A stretch of DNA of 64,000 nt from Folioceros fuciformis. Lineage: Eukaryota; Anthocerotophyta; Anthocerotopsida; Anthocerotales. Made by a program: the position numbers and the translations under genes. This document shows positions 26,205-36,340 of this stretch, piece after piece (position 1 is the first letter of the stretch; every line of letters begins with the position of its first letter). The stretch spans positions 189,614-253,613 of the forward strand of contig JBNGIO010006379.1 in NCBI GenBank assembly GCA_049999805.1. The letters run 5' to 3'. The notes beneath the pieces are model-generated. The model did not search any database, had not been told where the DNA came from, and saw nothing but the letters and a program-made list of their open reading frames with translations.

Positions 26205-27631
26205 ATGGCCTGCCGGATGTCTCATGTTGTGGCCACAACGCAGCAATGCGGGGCCGATCACAGGACGTTGAAATGTGCTCACGTGCAATTGCAACGGAGA
26301 CAGCCGAGGGCCGTCTTGCGAGTGAGCTGTCAACTGTCTCCAGCCGGTTCCGGAGGTGCTGCACATAGTTTGCAGGAAGAGCTGGCGCTGAGATCCGGAG
26401 TCGGAGCTGAGGCACTGGAGCCGGAGCAATCGCCTTCTGCATTCACACCACGGCAAGTGGCTGTTTTTTGGGATTTAGACAATAAGCCTCCCAAGAACAT
26501 ACCGCCTTACGATGCTGCGCTGCATCTGACGAATTTGGCGTCTGGTATGCTCCTGCTGCTGTGAAGGGAAGGGTGGTGTGTTTGTGGATGTTTCTGTTTG
26601 TTGGTAACAGAGTTGTTGGGTGTTGCAGGGTTCGGAGAGGTGGTGGATGTTGTAGCGTATGCGAATCGGCACGCGTTCAGTTTTGTTCCGGAATGGGTGA
26701 GGGAGCAGAGGAGGGACCGGAAGAGGCTTGATCAGCTGGAAGTGAAGGGGTTGGTGCAGGTGGCGGAGCCCTATGTCTGTTCCCTGTGTGGAAGGAAATG
26801 CAGGAACAACTTGCTTTTGAAGAAGCACTTCAAACAGCTGCACGAGCGGGAACGGAATAAGAGATTAAGTCGATTGGACCAATTGAAGGGGAAGAAGCGG
26901 GTCAAGTTTCGGGAGAAACATGCAGATCGGGAGGTTCGGTACAAGGAAGCTGCCCGAGGTATCATCATGCCCAAGGTGGGCTACGGACTGGCAACTGAGC
27001 TCAGGAGGGCTGGTGTTTTTGTGAGAACTGTGCAGGACCAACCGCAGGTGAGCAGTCTCATCCTTTTTCTTTTTGTTGGAGTGGGTACAACGTTCTTCGG
27101 CTGAGTAGTGACGGAACTTGATTGCAGGCTGCAGACATCGCTCTGAAGCGGCACATGCTTCAGTCCTTCAGGCAGGGTGTGAGGTGTATATGCCTCGTGT
27201 CTGATGATTCGGATTTTGGAGACATTCTGAAGATGGCTCGGTATCAGAAGCTGCGGACTGTTGTGGTGGGTGACACGAAAACTTTGAAAAGCTCTTCAGA
27301 CATGTGGTTTTCGTGGGATGATGTATCTTCAGGCCGAGCACGGCTTCAGGCCAATGAAGACTCTGAACAATGGGCTAATGAAGATGCTCTTGCCAAGGAC
27401 CTGCTTGACGATGAGTTTCTAGATGACAGGGATGCAGTCGAGATCAGGCTGAAGGAAAGGTTTGGCAGAACCGATGACTTAAGCTACAGTGTGCCTATTA
27501 GGGTCTCCCAAGTTTCAGCATTTTCTGATGAAGACGCTCAAGATGCCAGTCCATATTCTTGGGAAACAGCATCTGATTCGGATGATGATTTATACTACTC
27601 TTCGGATGAGATTTCAGACGAAGAGGAATGA
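26205..27631 (+). CDS. NYN-domain nuclease-like protein with C2H2 finger
   Basis: Three exons, 26205-26544, 26629-27047 and 27128-27631; introns 84 and 80 bp; 420 aa. The first 55 residues are rich in Arg, Ser, Ala and Gln with few acids, like an organelle transit peptide. The NYN (PIN-like) core begins with 'VAVFWDLDNKPP' (Asp90 and Asp92) and resumes with 'CLVSDDSDFGDIL' (Asp279, Asp280, Asp282) and 'LRTVVVGD'. A C2H2 finger is inserted between the halves: Cys164, Cys167, His180, His185. This arrangement is that of the plant proteins annotated as putative endonuclease with C2H2-type zinc finger. The predicted role is RNA cleavage, possibly in an organelle. The C-terminus is acidic (Asp/Glu/Ser), which I do not recall as standard for the family. 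Key acidic residues are present. Confidence 0.88.
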
Positions 27632-28538
27632 AAGGCGTGTTGTACTCTGGATGAACCGATTCCGTTGGACCTTGCTCGCAGCGAAGGAAGCTCTGAGCCA
27701 ATGTTCAGGATCTAACAATGGAAGTCCTGTTTATCACGACCAAATATACAAGACTTTATCATGACAAAAGGGTTGACTGTCAGTGCCTCGTCATATTGAA
27801 GGGCGTGCGCGTGGTCCAGTGTGTCACACATTGTGCCGACGACATCCGGTGGTTTTGAGGAGAAGTGCATCCCTTGCCTTCTGAGGGTGAGGTTTCGGGG
27901 CCAGTGACTTGAGCTTTCCATAAAGTTTACAGCAGGCCTCGTCGCCAGCAGACAGTATCGCATGCCCTTATTTCTCAGGATTACGGAGGGCTGCTAGGAG
28001 GGGTGACCATCTTGTATCCACGGTGGTCTCTTCCACACCGACTGCCAAGTTTATCAGCGCATCAGATTATATCGATCCCGTTTCGACTCAAAAACAGTCA
28101 ACAACAGTCAAGCATGAACGGAGGGCGGGACTGCTTACTCTCCCACTTCCGGGCTCCAACGAGTCTACAGTTTTCTGAGCAGATTGCCTGCAAGCCAATC
28201 AATACGTCGATTCAGTCGCAGAGTCCGACACTTCAACTTTGAAGATTTGAGACGAGGGGAATGATTACCTTCGAGAACTGGCTGAGACGAATGGTGTCTC
28301 GTACTATTTGTGTCAAATCGGCGGTTTCGTCTCCGACAGGGAAGTATACAACCTGGATGAACATGCACGGTTACATCTCAACTCGAGGACTGGTTGCGCG
28401 GAAGGGATAACCTACCTTTGCGCTGCTTACCGTGGAGTCGACATTGTCTCCCCCTGCTTGCTGAGAGTGTTCACCCTCGTCTTTTGTGGGGGACAGCCAG
28501 ACTTGAAAGGGAGTGTCCACCTACAAAAACACTGCCGC
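27632..28538. other. 3' flank of the NYN gene and intergenic
   Basis: Short ORFs only. No tRNA, repeat or conserved motif was found. Confidence 0.5.
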
Positions 28539-29222
28539 TCAGACCCATGATACTCTGACCATGACAGCAGATAGTGCGCTCAGTTGTGAATACCAGGGAA
28601 GAGTACTTGCAGAAGCATCGGTCACAACGTCTGAGAACTGAGCAGTAAACTCTGCCCTTGACGAAGAATCCGCGACCTGCCTGACTGACACCTCACAGGA
28701 TGGTGAAATGTCAAAACAAAGCAATGGGTTGGAACGGCGACGAGGGAGGTGAAGAACAGAAACAACTTCCACCTTGCTCACAGCCAGGTCCACAACTACA
28801 ACATCCATTCGAGGCTTGTCTAATCCTCTGGCTGGCGGAGCAATAGCCATCTCTGTAAGACCAAGCTCTTCCAATGTCGTGGCTTGCTGGGTCTCCCACG
28901 CTTCTGCCCACTTGCTGTCACTCCTTTCCAGGGTGATGAGATTGAGTAGCTTTTTCCTGGACATCCTTTTCCTGCCTTTCCTGGTTGGGGATGTTCCCGC
29001 ACCGACATCCTGTGAAACAAGAAGCCACACTCCCTCACCACCCGCCTCAAGGCCATCTCCACGCCAACACCCCGCAACATTACGCAAACTCACCTCGACC
29101 GAGCTCTGATTGGAACCAGCCACAACAGCAACTCCTCTGCCACCACTTCCCCGACGCCTACAATCAGGGGACGACGTGGATGCCCTCCCTTTGCTCCCAT
29201 CCTGCAAACTCCACCTCTCCAC
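28539..29222 (-). other. Long minus-strand ORF of unknown status
   Basis: Open for 227 codons from a TTG-type start region; no good ATG defines it. The stretch 'RKRMSRKKLLNLITLERSDS' followed by 'KWAEAWETQQATTLEELGLTE' and a hydrophobic Val-rich block reads like real protein. It could be a downstream exon of the gene suggested by the NAC-like fragment at 30118-30483, or it could be chance. No family is recognised. Confidence 0.3.
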
Positions 29223-30117
29223 TGCAACCCAGCCCAGGACTGTTCCACAATTTTAGCTCAGGCATCCGTGAGCAAAAGAAGCAGAAATGAAATGCGTGCC
29301 GAGGAGCTGTGCCGCGTGTTCCATCATTGACAGCAGCGAAATGCCTCAACTGCTGACAACCAGGATAAGATGAAAGCGGTAGCACAAACCTGAGGAGATT
29401 GCGTTAGATTGCTGGTTGATTTTGATGCATTGAACTGCCTGCAACGCATTCTGGCACCCGGGATGAAACAGTGCTCTAGCCATCGCTGCGGTGCTGGTCA
29501 CATGAGCTTCATCATGCTATTTCAATCCAGGATGTTTTCAACAAGCCATGAGGTATGTTTGAAGTACCACGGCCCAAGAGTGACCACCGACCGCAGCGAG
29601 TTCATTTACTTGTTAAAGTCGTTCAGGTGGACCTGTGGGTACTTTACCATCGACTTTCATCGGTACACACACGCACATCCCACTTTACTCCAAAAAACTA
29701 GAGAGAACCGCCTCTACTTGAAGCACATCTACCAGCATCCAGGGGGTCCTCCTTCCGAAGCCCTAGAACTAAGTCGCATACCAGTCCCAGAAAGCGAATG
29801 CGTTACAGGCAGTTCAAATTTCAATGCTTGCAAGTCAGACAGCAGCCCAACGCGCTCTCGTTAAGGTTTGTGCGACCCTCAGGATCTACACGATAGATCA
29901 CCACCTTGTGTTCCTCCCATACTTCAGTCCCCGTAAAAGTGACTCAGCACGGATGCAGGCCCGAACGACGGCCCAAACCGTGGCCACTACTGCTCCTCTT
30001 CCTGTGCTACCCGGCATTCAGAGGGTCTGATCATTTCTTCTGTCCTTTGGCGTTGCCGCAGCCCGTGATACTTCCCCGTTGTAGCTGAGATTCCCCGTGC
30101 CCAGGGGCCCGAACTTC
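29223..30117. other. Uncertain stretch between weak gene traces
   Basis: Open frames exist on both strands (for example plus 29409-29864), but none has a motif. If the NAC-like fragment and the ORF to the left are one gene, this would be intron sequence. Confidence 0.3.
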
Positions 30118-30483
30118 TCAACCACCTGCCTGCAGCATCCTGCATAGGACGTAGCTGTCGCTCTCGGGACTTATGATCAGGCTTTGGCTGTACGCTTCCT
30201 CCATCCACCCACACCGGAAGTATGTCGTTGCACTCATTGATGGCATTCAGGCCGAGAGAGTTGATACTTCGCTAGAACTGACCTTGACATCCGCATACAT
30301 CAACAATCCCTTCATGGCAGCATGCCCCATCCTTGACTTCTGATTTCCGTATCCACTGGCAGATTCAGACTGTGCCTGCAAGGACTTCAGGTTAGAATCG
30401 TTTCCGACATACCCTGCCTTCCTCCCAGCTAGAGTAGTGTCCCGGGAGAGGGAATAGGCACCAGCTTGGTGCCACCTAGGTGC
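30118..30483 (-). pseudogene. NAC-domain-like fragment
   Basis: Two pieces on the minus strand resemble the end of a NAC domain. The upstream piece (about 30483-30283) reads 'AYSLSRDTTLAGRKAGYVGN' and later 'AAMKGLLMYADVK', recalling the subdomain C/D pattern in which Gly-Tyr-Trp is followed by Lys-Lys-x-Leu-Val-Phe-Tyr. The downstream piece (30237-30118) reads 'WMEEAYSQSLIISPESDSYV' then Leu-Cys-Arg, the usual subdomain E ending, and stops five codons later. The two are in different frames and I could not find a GT-AG intron with matching phase. The N-terminal subdomain A was not found upstream. It may be a divergent gene with unread exons or a decayed copy. Confidence 0.33.
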
Positions 30484-30888
30484 CAATTCTAAGTCACATC
30501 TGGATCCGATTTTCCTCAGGTGACCTAGATGATGACGATCCGACCCGCCTCTGGCCCCTATATGGCTTTGCCAACCGGCTTGGGTCGACTCCTCCCTATC
30601 TGGTTATCGAGATCTTGCAAGAAGACATGGGTTTCCACCTTCACCAAGGCTGTCACTTTGTCCGTGAGCAGTTCCTGGGCCACGTGTCTCATGGTGAATT
30701 TTACTACTAAGTGACGCGGCAAAACCTGTCCTTCAGGGACAGATTTGATGCTCACGTCCCCGACAAGAGCCCATGACCACTTCGTTGGACAGCGCCACGC
30801 CAAAAGCATGGCTCTCTTGGATGCCTGAGTGTGAAGGTAGCCACTTTCGCATCACACGGAAAACTAGGCTCATCAACCACTTTTCTCG

Positions 30889-33801
30889 TCAGGGTCGACC
30901 CTTACAGCTGCAACAACCATTAGCAAATCGATGCACACGGTACCCATCCCTTACAACAATGTTCCTCTGCTCCAGCCTTGACATGATCTCTGTAGAACTG
31001 TGGCAGTCACTGCACATGCGTAGATTCTTCGTTACCACCAAAGGTGTCCCACTTGGAGTGTTCAAGAGACCAAACGCCAGAGCTAGCTTCTCAGCATGCC
31101 CACAAAGCGTTTCTTCCTTTTCCTTCTCAGACAGTGGCTTCAAAACCAACTTTGTGTGAGGTACGTGGCCCCCTTCTTGTTTCAGATGTGCATTCATGCT
31201 CTCAACCTTTGGCGCGATATCATCTCTTCTTTCCCCCACCGAAAATGTGTGCACCTGCTTCTTCACCTCAATAGTCGCCACTGCAGGTTTCTTGTTAGCT
31301 CCTGCAACCAATCTCTGTGTTTCGATCCTGTCTACATCGCTCCACATCCCTGCATCTGCATAGGCATTGGCCATGAGAACATACGCAGACGACGCCCTTT
31401 CCGGGTCCAGCCTAACAATCCTTTTGAAACACCACATCGCCTTCTCTATATCCCCGTGGCTTTTACAGGCATTCAACAAAGCCGTCAAGCCCACGACATT
31501 ACGTTGATCCTCACATGATAAGAGCATCTTCTCTGCCTCATCTAAGTGGCCTGCACGCCCAAGAAGATCAATCATGCAGTTGTAATGCTCAATAGTAGGT
31601 TTCATGCCATGCTGTTCAGCCATGGAATCAAAATGCTTGCGCCCCTCGTGAACCAGTCCCTCATGACTACACGCTACTAAAAGGCAAGTAAAAGTTGCAT
31701 CATCAGGCTGAACACCGGCAGCTAACATCTCTTCAAAGCAAGCTAGGGCTCTGCGGGCATCGTCACAAGTGCCATACCCAGATATCAGGGCATTCCATGT
31801 CACCACACTCCTTGTGTTCATGCTGTCAAAAACTTGCCGCGCACCTTTCAAATCACCACATTTTGCATACATGTCCACCATACAGGTGCCGAGCACTACA
31901 TTATCCTGCAATCCTCTTTTGACAATCTGTGAGTGCAGCTCCCTTCCCATCTGTAAGGCACCAGTGCTTGCACAAGCCTTGAGGAGGCAAGCAAAAGTAA
32001 AATGGTCAGCCAGTATCATCCCGTCTTCCTCAATTTGTCCATACAAAACAAGCGCTTCCTGGCCTAGCCCTTGCTGTGCATACCCAGATATCAGAGCATT
32101 CCATGTCGCCACATCCTTTGTGGCCATGCTGTCAACAACCTGACGTGCCGCTTCCAGTTCACCACATTTTGCATACATGTCTACCAGGCAGGTGCCCACC
32201 ACGACATCCTTCGACAGTCCTCTTTCAACAATCTGTGAGTGCAGCTGCCTGCCCTTCTGTAAGGCACGAGCACTTGCACACGCCTTCAGAAGGCCAGCAA
32301 AAGTAATACGATTACCCAGAATCATACCCTCTTCCTCCATTTTTTCATACACAAGAAGCGCCTCATCTCCAAGTCCTTGCTGTGCATACCCAGTTATCAG
32401 AGCATTCCATGTCACCAAATCCTTTGAGCCCAAGCTTTCAAAAACTCGTCGTGCAGCTTCCAGTTCACCACATTTTGCATACATGTCCACCAGACAGTTG
32501 CCCACAACTACGCTGTGCAGCAGTCCTCTTTTTACAATCTGTGAGTGCAGCTGCCTGCCCTTTTGTAAGGCACCAGTGCTGGCGCACGCCTTCAGAAGAC
32601 AAGAAAAAGTAAAATGGTCGGCCGAATGGACGCCGTCTTGCTCCATTTGTTCGTACAAAACAAGCGCCTCCTGGTCCAGCCCTTGCTGTGCATACCCAGA
32701 TATCAGGGCATTCCACATCACCACGTCCTTTCTGGCCACGCTGTCAAAAACCTGGCGTGCTTCTTTCAGTTCACCACATTTTGCATACATATCCACCAGG
32801 CAGGTGCCAAGAAACAAGTCAGGAGGGACGCCACTGTGCAATATATCACAGTGCACCTGCCTGCCAGATTCCAAGTCGACAGCCAGTGCACAAGCTTTAA
32901 GGGCAGCTCCCAACACGTGAGCATCCACCTTCACTCTTGATCTTCGCATCTCATGGTACAGTTGTACAGCTTCTTTAGCTTTCCCATGCTTCGTGTATGC
33001 GGAGATTATGGAAGACCACATGAAGGCATCTGGCCTACCCACCCTGTTAAGCACATCCATGGCCTCCTCTAACCTACCTCCACAAGCATACATCCGCAAG
33101 ATGTGATTTCCCAGGTATGCATTCGACTCGTACCCAAGTTTGACAGTGAGATCATGAACTCGTCGACCCAGGACCAAATCCTTCTTAGCTGTACACAGTT
33201 TGAGCACAGTGTAAAACAGAGACTGAGAAACAACAAAGCCAGTCTGCGCCAACGATTCCAGGGCTCCGACGGCCTCAGAAAGCTTCCCCTGCTCACATAA
33301 CATGTTCACAGTTCTGGCCGTCACGATGCCGATCCTGGATCCTTCACGCCCCACATGTTGAGGATTATCCGAAGAGCTTGACTTGGAAGGAGAGGCACCA
33401 TGACCCATCTGCAGGTCCAAGGAATTGAGTTTCTCATCAGCCCAATCGGGCTTACACAAGTTGTTTAACCACAGGACCTCGCCGGATTTCTGTCGCCGAA
33501 AGGCAGGTGAGTGGGAACTCTTCTTGTCTTGTCTGCTGTCCCACCGCATGGCAGGGTCGGGTACATATTGTTGCCACAAGTGCTCCTGATCCTGGCGATG
33601 ACCATCTTCGGAAAGCCCGTCTCCACCAACACATTCCATCGGAAGTGGAAGGGCTGGGCTCCTTACACTGCTGCACCGGGAAGCTTTGTTCGCTAAGAAT
33701 TGACTTCCTAAGATGCGGTGAGCGGGAGCTCCTTGAAGAATCCCTGTACAAACGCCAGTTTGTTGGGTCGAAAACAGGTCTGATTGCCATAGTGTGCCCA
33801 T
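30889..33801 (-). CDS. PLS-class PPR protein with DYW-type deaminase ending in GRP
   Basis: Intronless, 970 aa from the ATG at 33801; the frame runs on to a GTG at 33849. The first about 150 residues are a presequence-like, low-similarity region. P-L-S triplets follow, about five sets. The middle ones are near copies of each other ('CLVDMYAKCGELEAARRVF', 'WNALISGYAQQGL', 'GRQLHSQIV' recur). E and E+ motifs and a DYW cytidine-deaminase-like domain come next. The zinc/catalytic residues are present: His902-Ala-Glu, then Cys930-Ser-Asp-Cys933-His, and a terminal His-Arg-Phe...Cys-Cys-Ser-Cys. The protein ends Lys-Gly-Arg-Pro, not Asp-Tyr-Trp, and the PG box reads 'KKPAVATIEV' instead of the Pro-Gly...Ser-Trp form. 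These are, from memory, marks of the DYW:KP clade tied to U-to-C editing in organelles. A broken copy lies at 36341-37820. Confidence 0.92.
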   Translation of the reverse strand: MGTLWQSDLFSTQQTGVCTGILQGAPAHRILGSQFLANKASRCSSVRSPALPLPMECVGGDGLSEDGHRQDQEHLWQQYVPDPAMRWDSRQDKKSSHSPAFRRQKSGEVLWLNNLCKPDWADEKLNSLDLQMGHGASPSKSSSSDNPQHVGREGSRIGIVTARTVNMLCEQGKLSEAVGALESLAQTGFVVSQSLFYTVLKLCTAKKDLVLGRRVHDLTVKLGYESNAYLGNHILRMYACGGRLEEAMDVLNRVGRPDAFMWSSIISAYTKHGKAKEAVQLYHEMRRSRVKVDAHVLGAALKACALAVDLESGRQVHCDILHSGVPPDLFLGTCLVDMYAKCGELKEARQVFDSVARKDVVMWNALISGYAQQGLDQEALVLYEQMEQDGVHSADHFTFSCLLKACASTGALQKGRQLHSQIVKRGLLHSVVVGNCLVDMYAKCGELEAARRVFESLGSKDLVTWNALITGYAQQGLGDEALLVYEKMEEEGMILGNRITFAGLLKACASARALQKGRQLHSQIVERGLSKDVVVGTCLVDMYAKCGELEAARQVVDSMATKDVATWNALISGYAQQGLGQEALVLYGQIEEDGMILADHFTFACLLKACASTGALQMGRELHSQIVKRGLQDNVVLGTCMVDMYAKCGDLKGARQVFDSMNTRSVVTWNALISGYGTCDDARRALACFEEMLAAGVQPDDATFTCLLVACSHEGLVHEGRKHFDSMAEQHGMKPTIEHYNCMIDLLGRAGHLDEAEKMLLSCEDQRNVVGLTALLNACKSHGDIEKAMWCFKRIVRLDPERASSAYVLMANAYADAGMWSDVDRIETQRLVAGANKKPAVATIEVKKQVHTFSVGERRDDIAPKVESMNAHLKQEGGHVPHTKLVLKPLSEKEKEETLCGHAEKLALAFGLLNTPSGTPLVVTKNLRMCSDCHSSTEIMSRLEQRNIVVRDGYRVHRFANGCCSCKGRP

Positions 33802-34790
33802 CGTTCGGCACCGCTGTGGGAAGATGGCCTTAACAAGAGCCTGTACCACGATTCTCAGGTGCGCGCAATGCTATTGTTAACAGTCTATTGATTGAGTCGG
33901 TCTATGATTTGTCCACTCCAGACAAACACACTCCTTCCATTCATTACAGCAGGGATAGCCGCTAAGGATGGATTTCCATCGTGGCCAGATTACTTCGCAA
34001 CTGTTATCCAGAGTATACCTAGGTACTTGCACCTTGTGATCATCTTCCTTCCTTTTGCAAGTTGCTTCAGTACGTTGAAGAATTTGGGCAAAGATGTCCT
34101 GCACTAAACTAATAATTATTTTTCTGACTAGAGAAGTTGGGAAACTTATATTATATCTTTTATTTTTGGAGAGTTATGAGCTTTCATTCCTTCTCAGCAT
34201 ATTTTTCAATGCTCCATATTGGCATGTGAAATGCATCTATGTTACATGTGGTGGTCATCAAATAACTTACTTTAATAAAATATTATCACCAAAGTTATCT
34301 AGCATATATTGTTTGCTTCCTAAGTTTGAAACAAAGCAAACTTTCATAGCCAACACCACAAATTTCTAAGGAAGTAAACACACTTTTGTATCTATGAAGA
34401 GGCAAGCCAAGCCAGCGAAGGTTGCATGTTTGAGAAATATGCTTTATGGTACTTGATCACCAAAAGAATGACTTGTAGACAAGTAGTATTGAACCCATAT
34501 TTGTGGAGAGGAAAATTAATGAAACTACCTCTAAGCCATACCCACATAGAATGCTTCTATACATGGTCACAAATCTCAAGCTCATATAAAGGTCATGCAA
34601 TGAAAGCTCAATACATGTGCCTCCAATCCATAAGTACGTGTCATAAACTATAGGCATTTTGTAAAATTATTACATTCAATGTGATTTACTCATGTCACAA
34701 AGATCAATCATGAAAATTCTATCGTTGGTGAATTGGAAAGGCATTGAAACCAAGGGAGACTAGCTTCCAATGTTGAAGTTGGAGAACATC
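33802..34790. other. Upstream region of the PPR gene, AT-rich
   Basis: Probable promoter and leader of the PPR gene on the left, then AT-rich DNA without coding signal up to the tandem array. Confidence 0.5.
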
Positions 34791-34799
34791 TTTCCTACA

Positions 34800-35380
34800 A
34801 AAAGGAAGGTACTCAAATGGGCTTAAGTGATCCGATTCACATCAAAAGGAAGGTACTCCAATACGCTTAAGTGATATGATTCATGTCAAAAGAAAGGCAC
34901 TCCAAAGGGCCTTAGTGATGGGTTCTCATTCTCCAATGGGCTTAAGTGATCTAATTCATGTCAAAAGGAAGGTACTCCAAAGGGCCTTAGTGATCGGTTC
35001 TCATTCTCCAATGGGCTTAAGTGATCTAATTCATGTCAAAAGGAAGGTACTCCACAGGGCCTTAGTAATGGGTTCTCATTCTCCAATGGGCTTAAGTGAT
35101 CTAATTCATGTCAAAAAGAAGGTACTCCACAGGGCCTTAGTGATGGGTTCAAAAGGAAGGTACTCCAGAGGCCTTAGTGATGGGTTCAAAAGGAGGGTAC
35201 TCCAGAGGGCCTTAGTGATGGGTTCAAAAGGAAGGTACTCCAGAGGGCCTTAGTGATGGGTTCAAAAGGAGGGTACTCCCGAGGGCCTTAGTGATGGGTT
35301 CAAAAGGAGGGTACTCCAGAGGGCCTTAGTGATGGGTTCAAAAGGAGGGTACTCCACAGGGCCTTAGTGATGGGTTCTGA
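34800..35380. repeat. 75 bp / 38 bp tandem array
   Basis: The marker 'gggccttagtga' begins at 34907, 34982, 35057 and 35132 (spacing 75 bp), then near 35169, 35207, 35245, 35283, 35321 and 35359 (spacing 37-38 bp). The long unit thus contains two diverged halves ('gggcttaagtgatctaattcatgtcaaaaggaaggtactcca' and 'gggccttagtgatgggttc...'). The short-unit part is a later expansion of one hybrid half. It creates an apparent ORF at 34876-35253 on the plus strand, which is an artefact of the repeat. Confidence 0.9.
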
Positions 35381-36340
35381 TTCTCGTGTTGGAAAGCTAT
35401 CGCATCCTGGCGAGTTCACTTTCGAACACGAGACAGTAAAGCAATCACATAGGTTAAGCTTACTTTGGTTCGATCTCACAACCGTCTTGCACACAAGACT
35501 ATGTGCAAACCACTAAGCCATTGGAGTTTGTTGAAACCTTCAAGGTTTATACAATGAATTAATATCCATATTTTAAACAACTTTTCATATGATGTGAACC
35601 ACATTCCACAAATTAAAAATAATAATCTAGGTCATCTTCATCACTCTTCTATTGTTTTAACCTTAATGACATTCATTAGATGGCCATTTAGCAAATGGCT
35701 ATCTCTATTTGCCCCTTCTCAAGTAGGCCTTGTAATCTATGAATTACAACAAAATGGTTAACCCATGAATAAAATTCTTTATAGATCTCCAATCAATCAA
35801 TTCAAGTGCTATTGGTAGTCATTAGGTTTCATCAGGTTAGTCATTAGGTTTCATTGGGTTAGTGATTAGGTTTCATCGGGTTAGTCATTAGGTTTCATCG
35901 GGTTAGTCATTAGGTTTCATTGGGTTAGCTTTAGTGTCCTTATCTAAGGGTAGATGGTTTTCCATCGTGTTTTTTTTAATAAATAAAACTTAAGTTTTGG
36001 TTTTATAGATCTCCAATCTCGACATTCAAACTTGACTTCTTTAAAAGAGAAATGAAAACAGTATAATTTGTTAACTCTAATGTCAAAGCTTTAAAAGCTA
36101 GGAGCTTGGATGAGGTAAACACCTTAATTTCTTATGAAACTTCCTACACCTTCTGATGAATTGCCCCTGTAGAAGGGGCTCAAAACGTATTGAATATTAT
36201 AGAATAATTGTGTTAATTGGTTTATCTCGTGAAAAGGGTGTTTGCTAAGAGCTTGTGTCAAAAGTACTCCTGTGGGTTTAGTTAGGTAACCTGATTCTAG
36301 TTAGCCAGGGCGAGGCGAGGGCAAGGGCATCGGCACGGCG
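35381..36340. other. AT-rich spacer before the PPR pseudogene
   Basis: No gene seen apart from the short 22 bp repeat array at 35818-35930. The sequence is AT-rich and ends where similarity to the PPR gene begins. Confidence 0.5.
35818..35930. repeat. 22 bp minisatellite
   Basis: About five direct copies of 'gtcattaggtttcatcgggt' plus 'ta', differing at one or two sites per copy. Confidence 0.85.

Noticed and set aside
29409-29864. 151-codon plus ORF
   Set aside because: No recognisable motif, no supporting splice context, and composition like the surrounding non-coding DNA.
32177-32920. 247-codon plus ORF opposite the PPR gene
   Set aside because: Antisense shadow; its repeating Ser/Cys/Pro pattern simply mirrors the PPR repeats.
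34876-35253. 125-codon repetitive ORF
   Set aside because: Lies wholly inside the 75/38 bp tandem array and shows no codon-level constraint.
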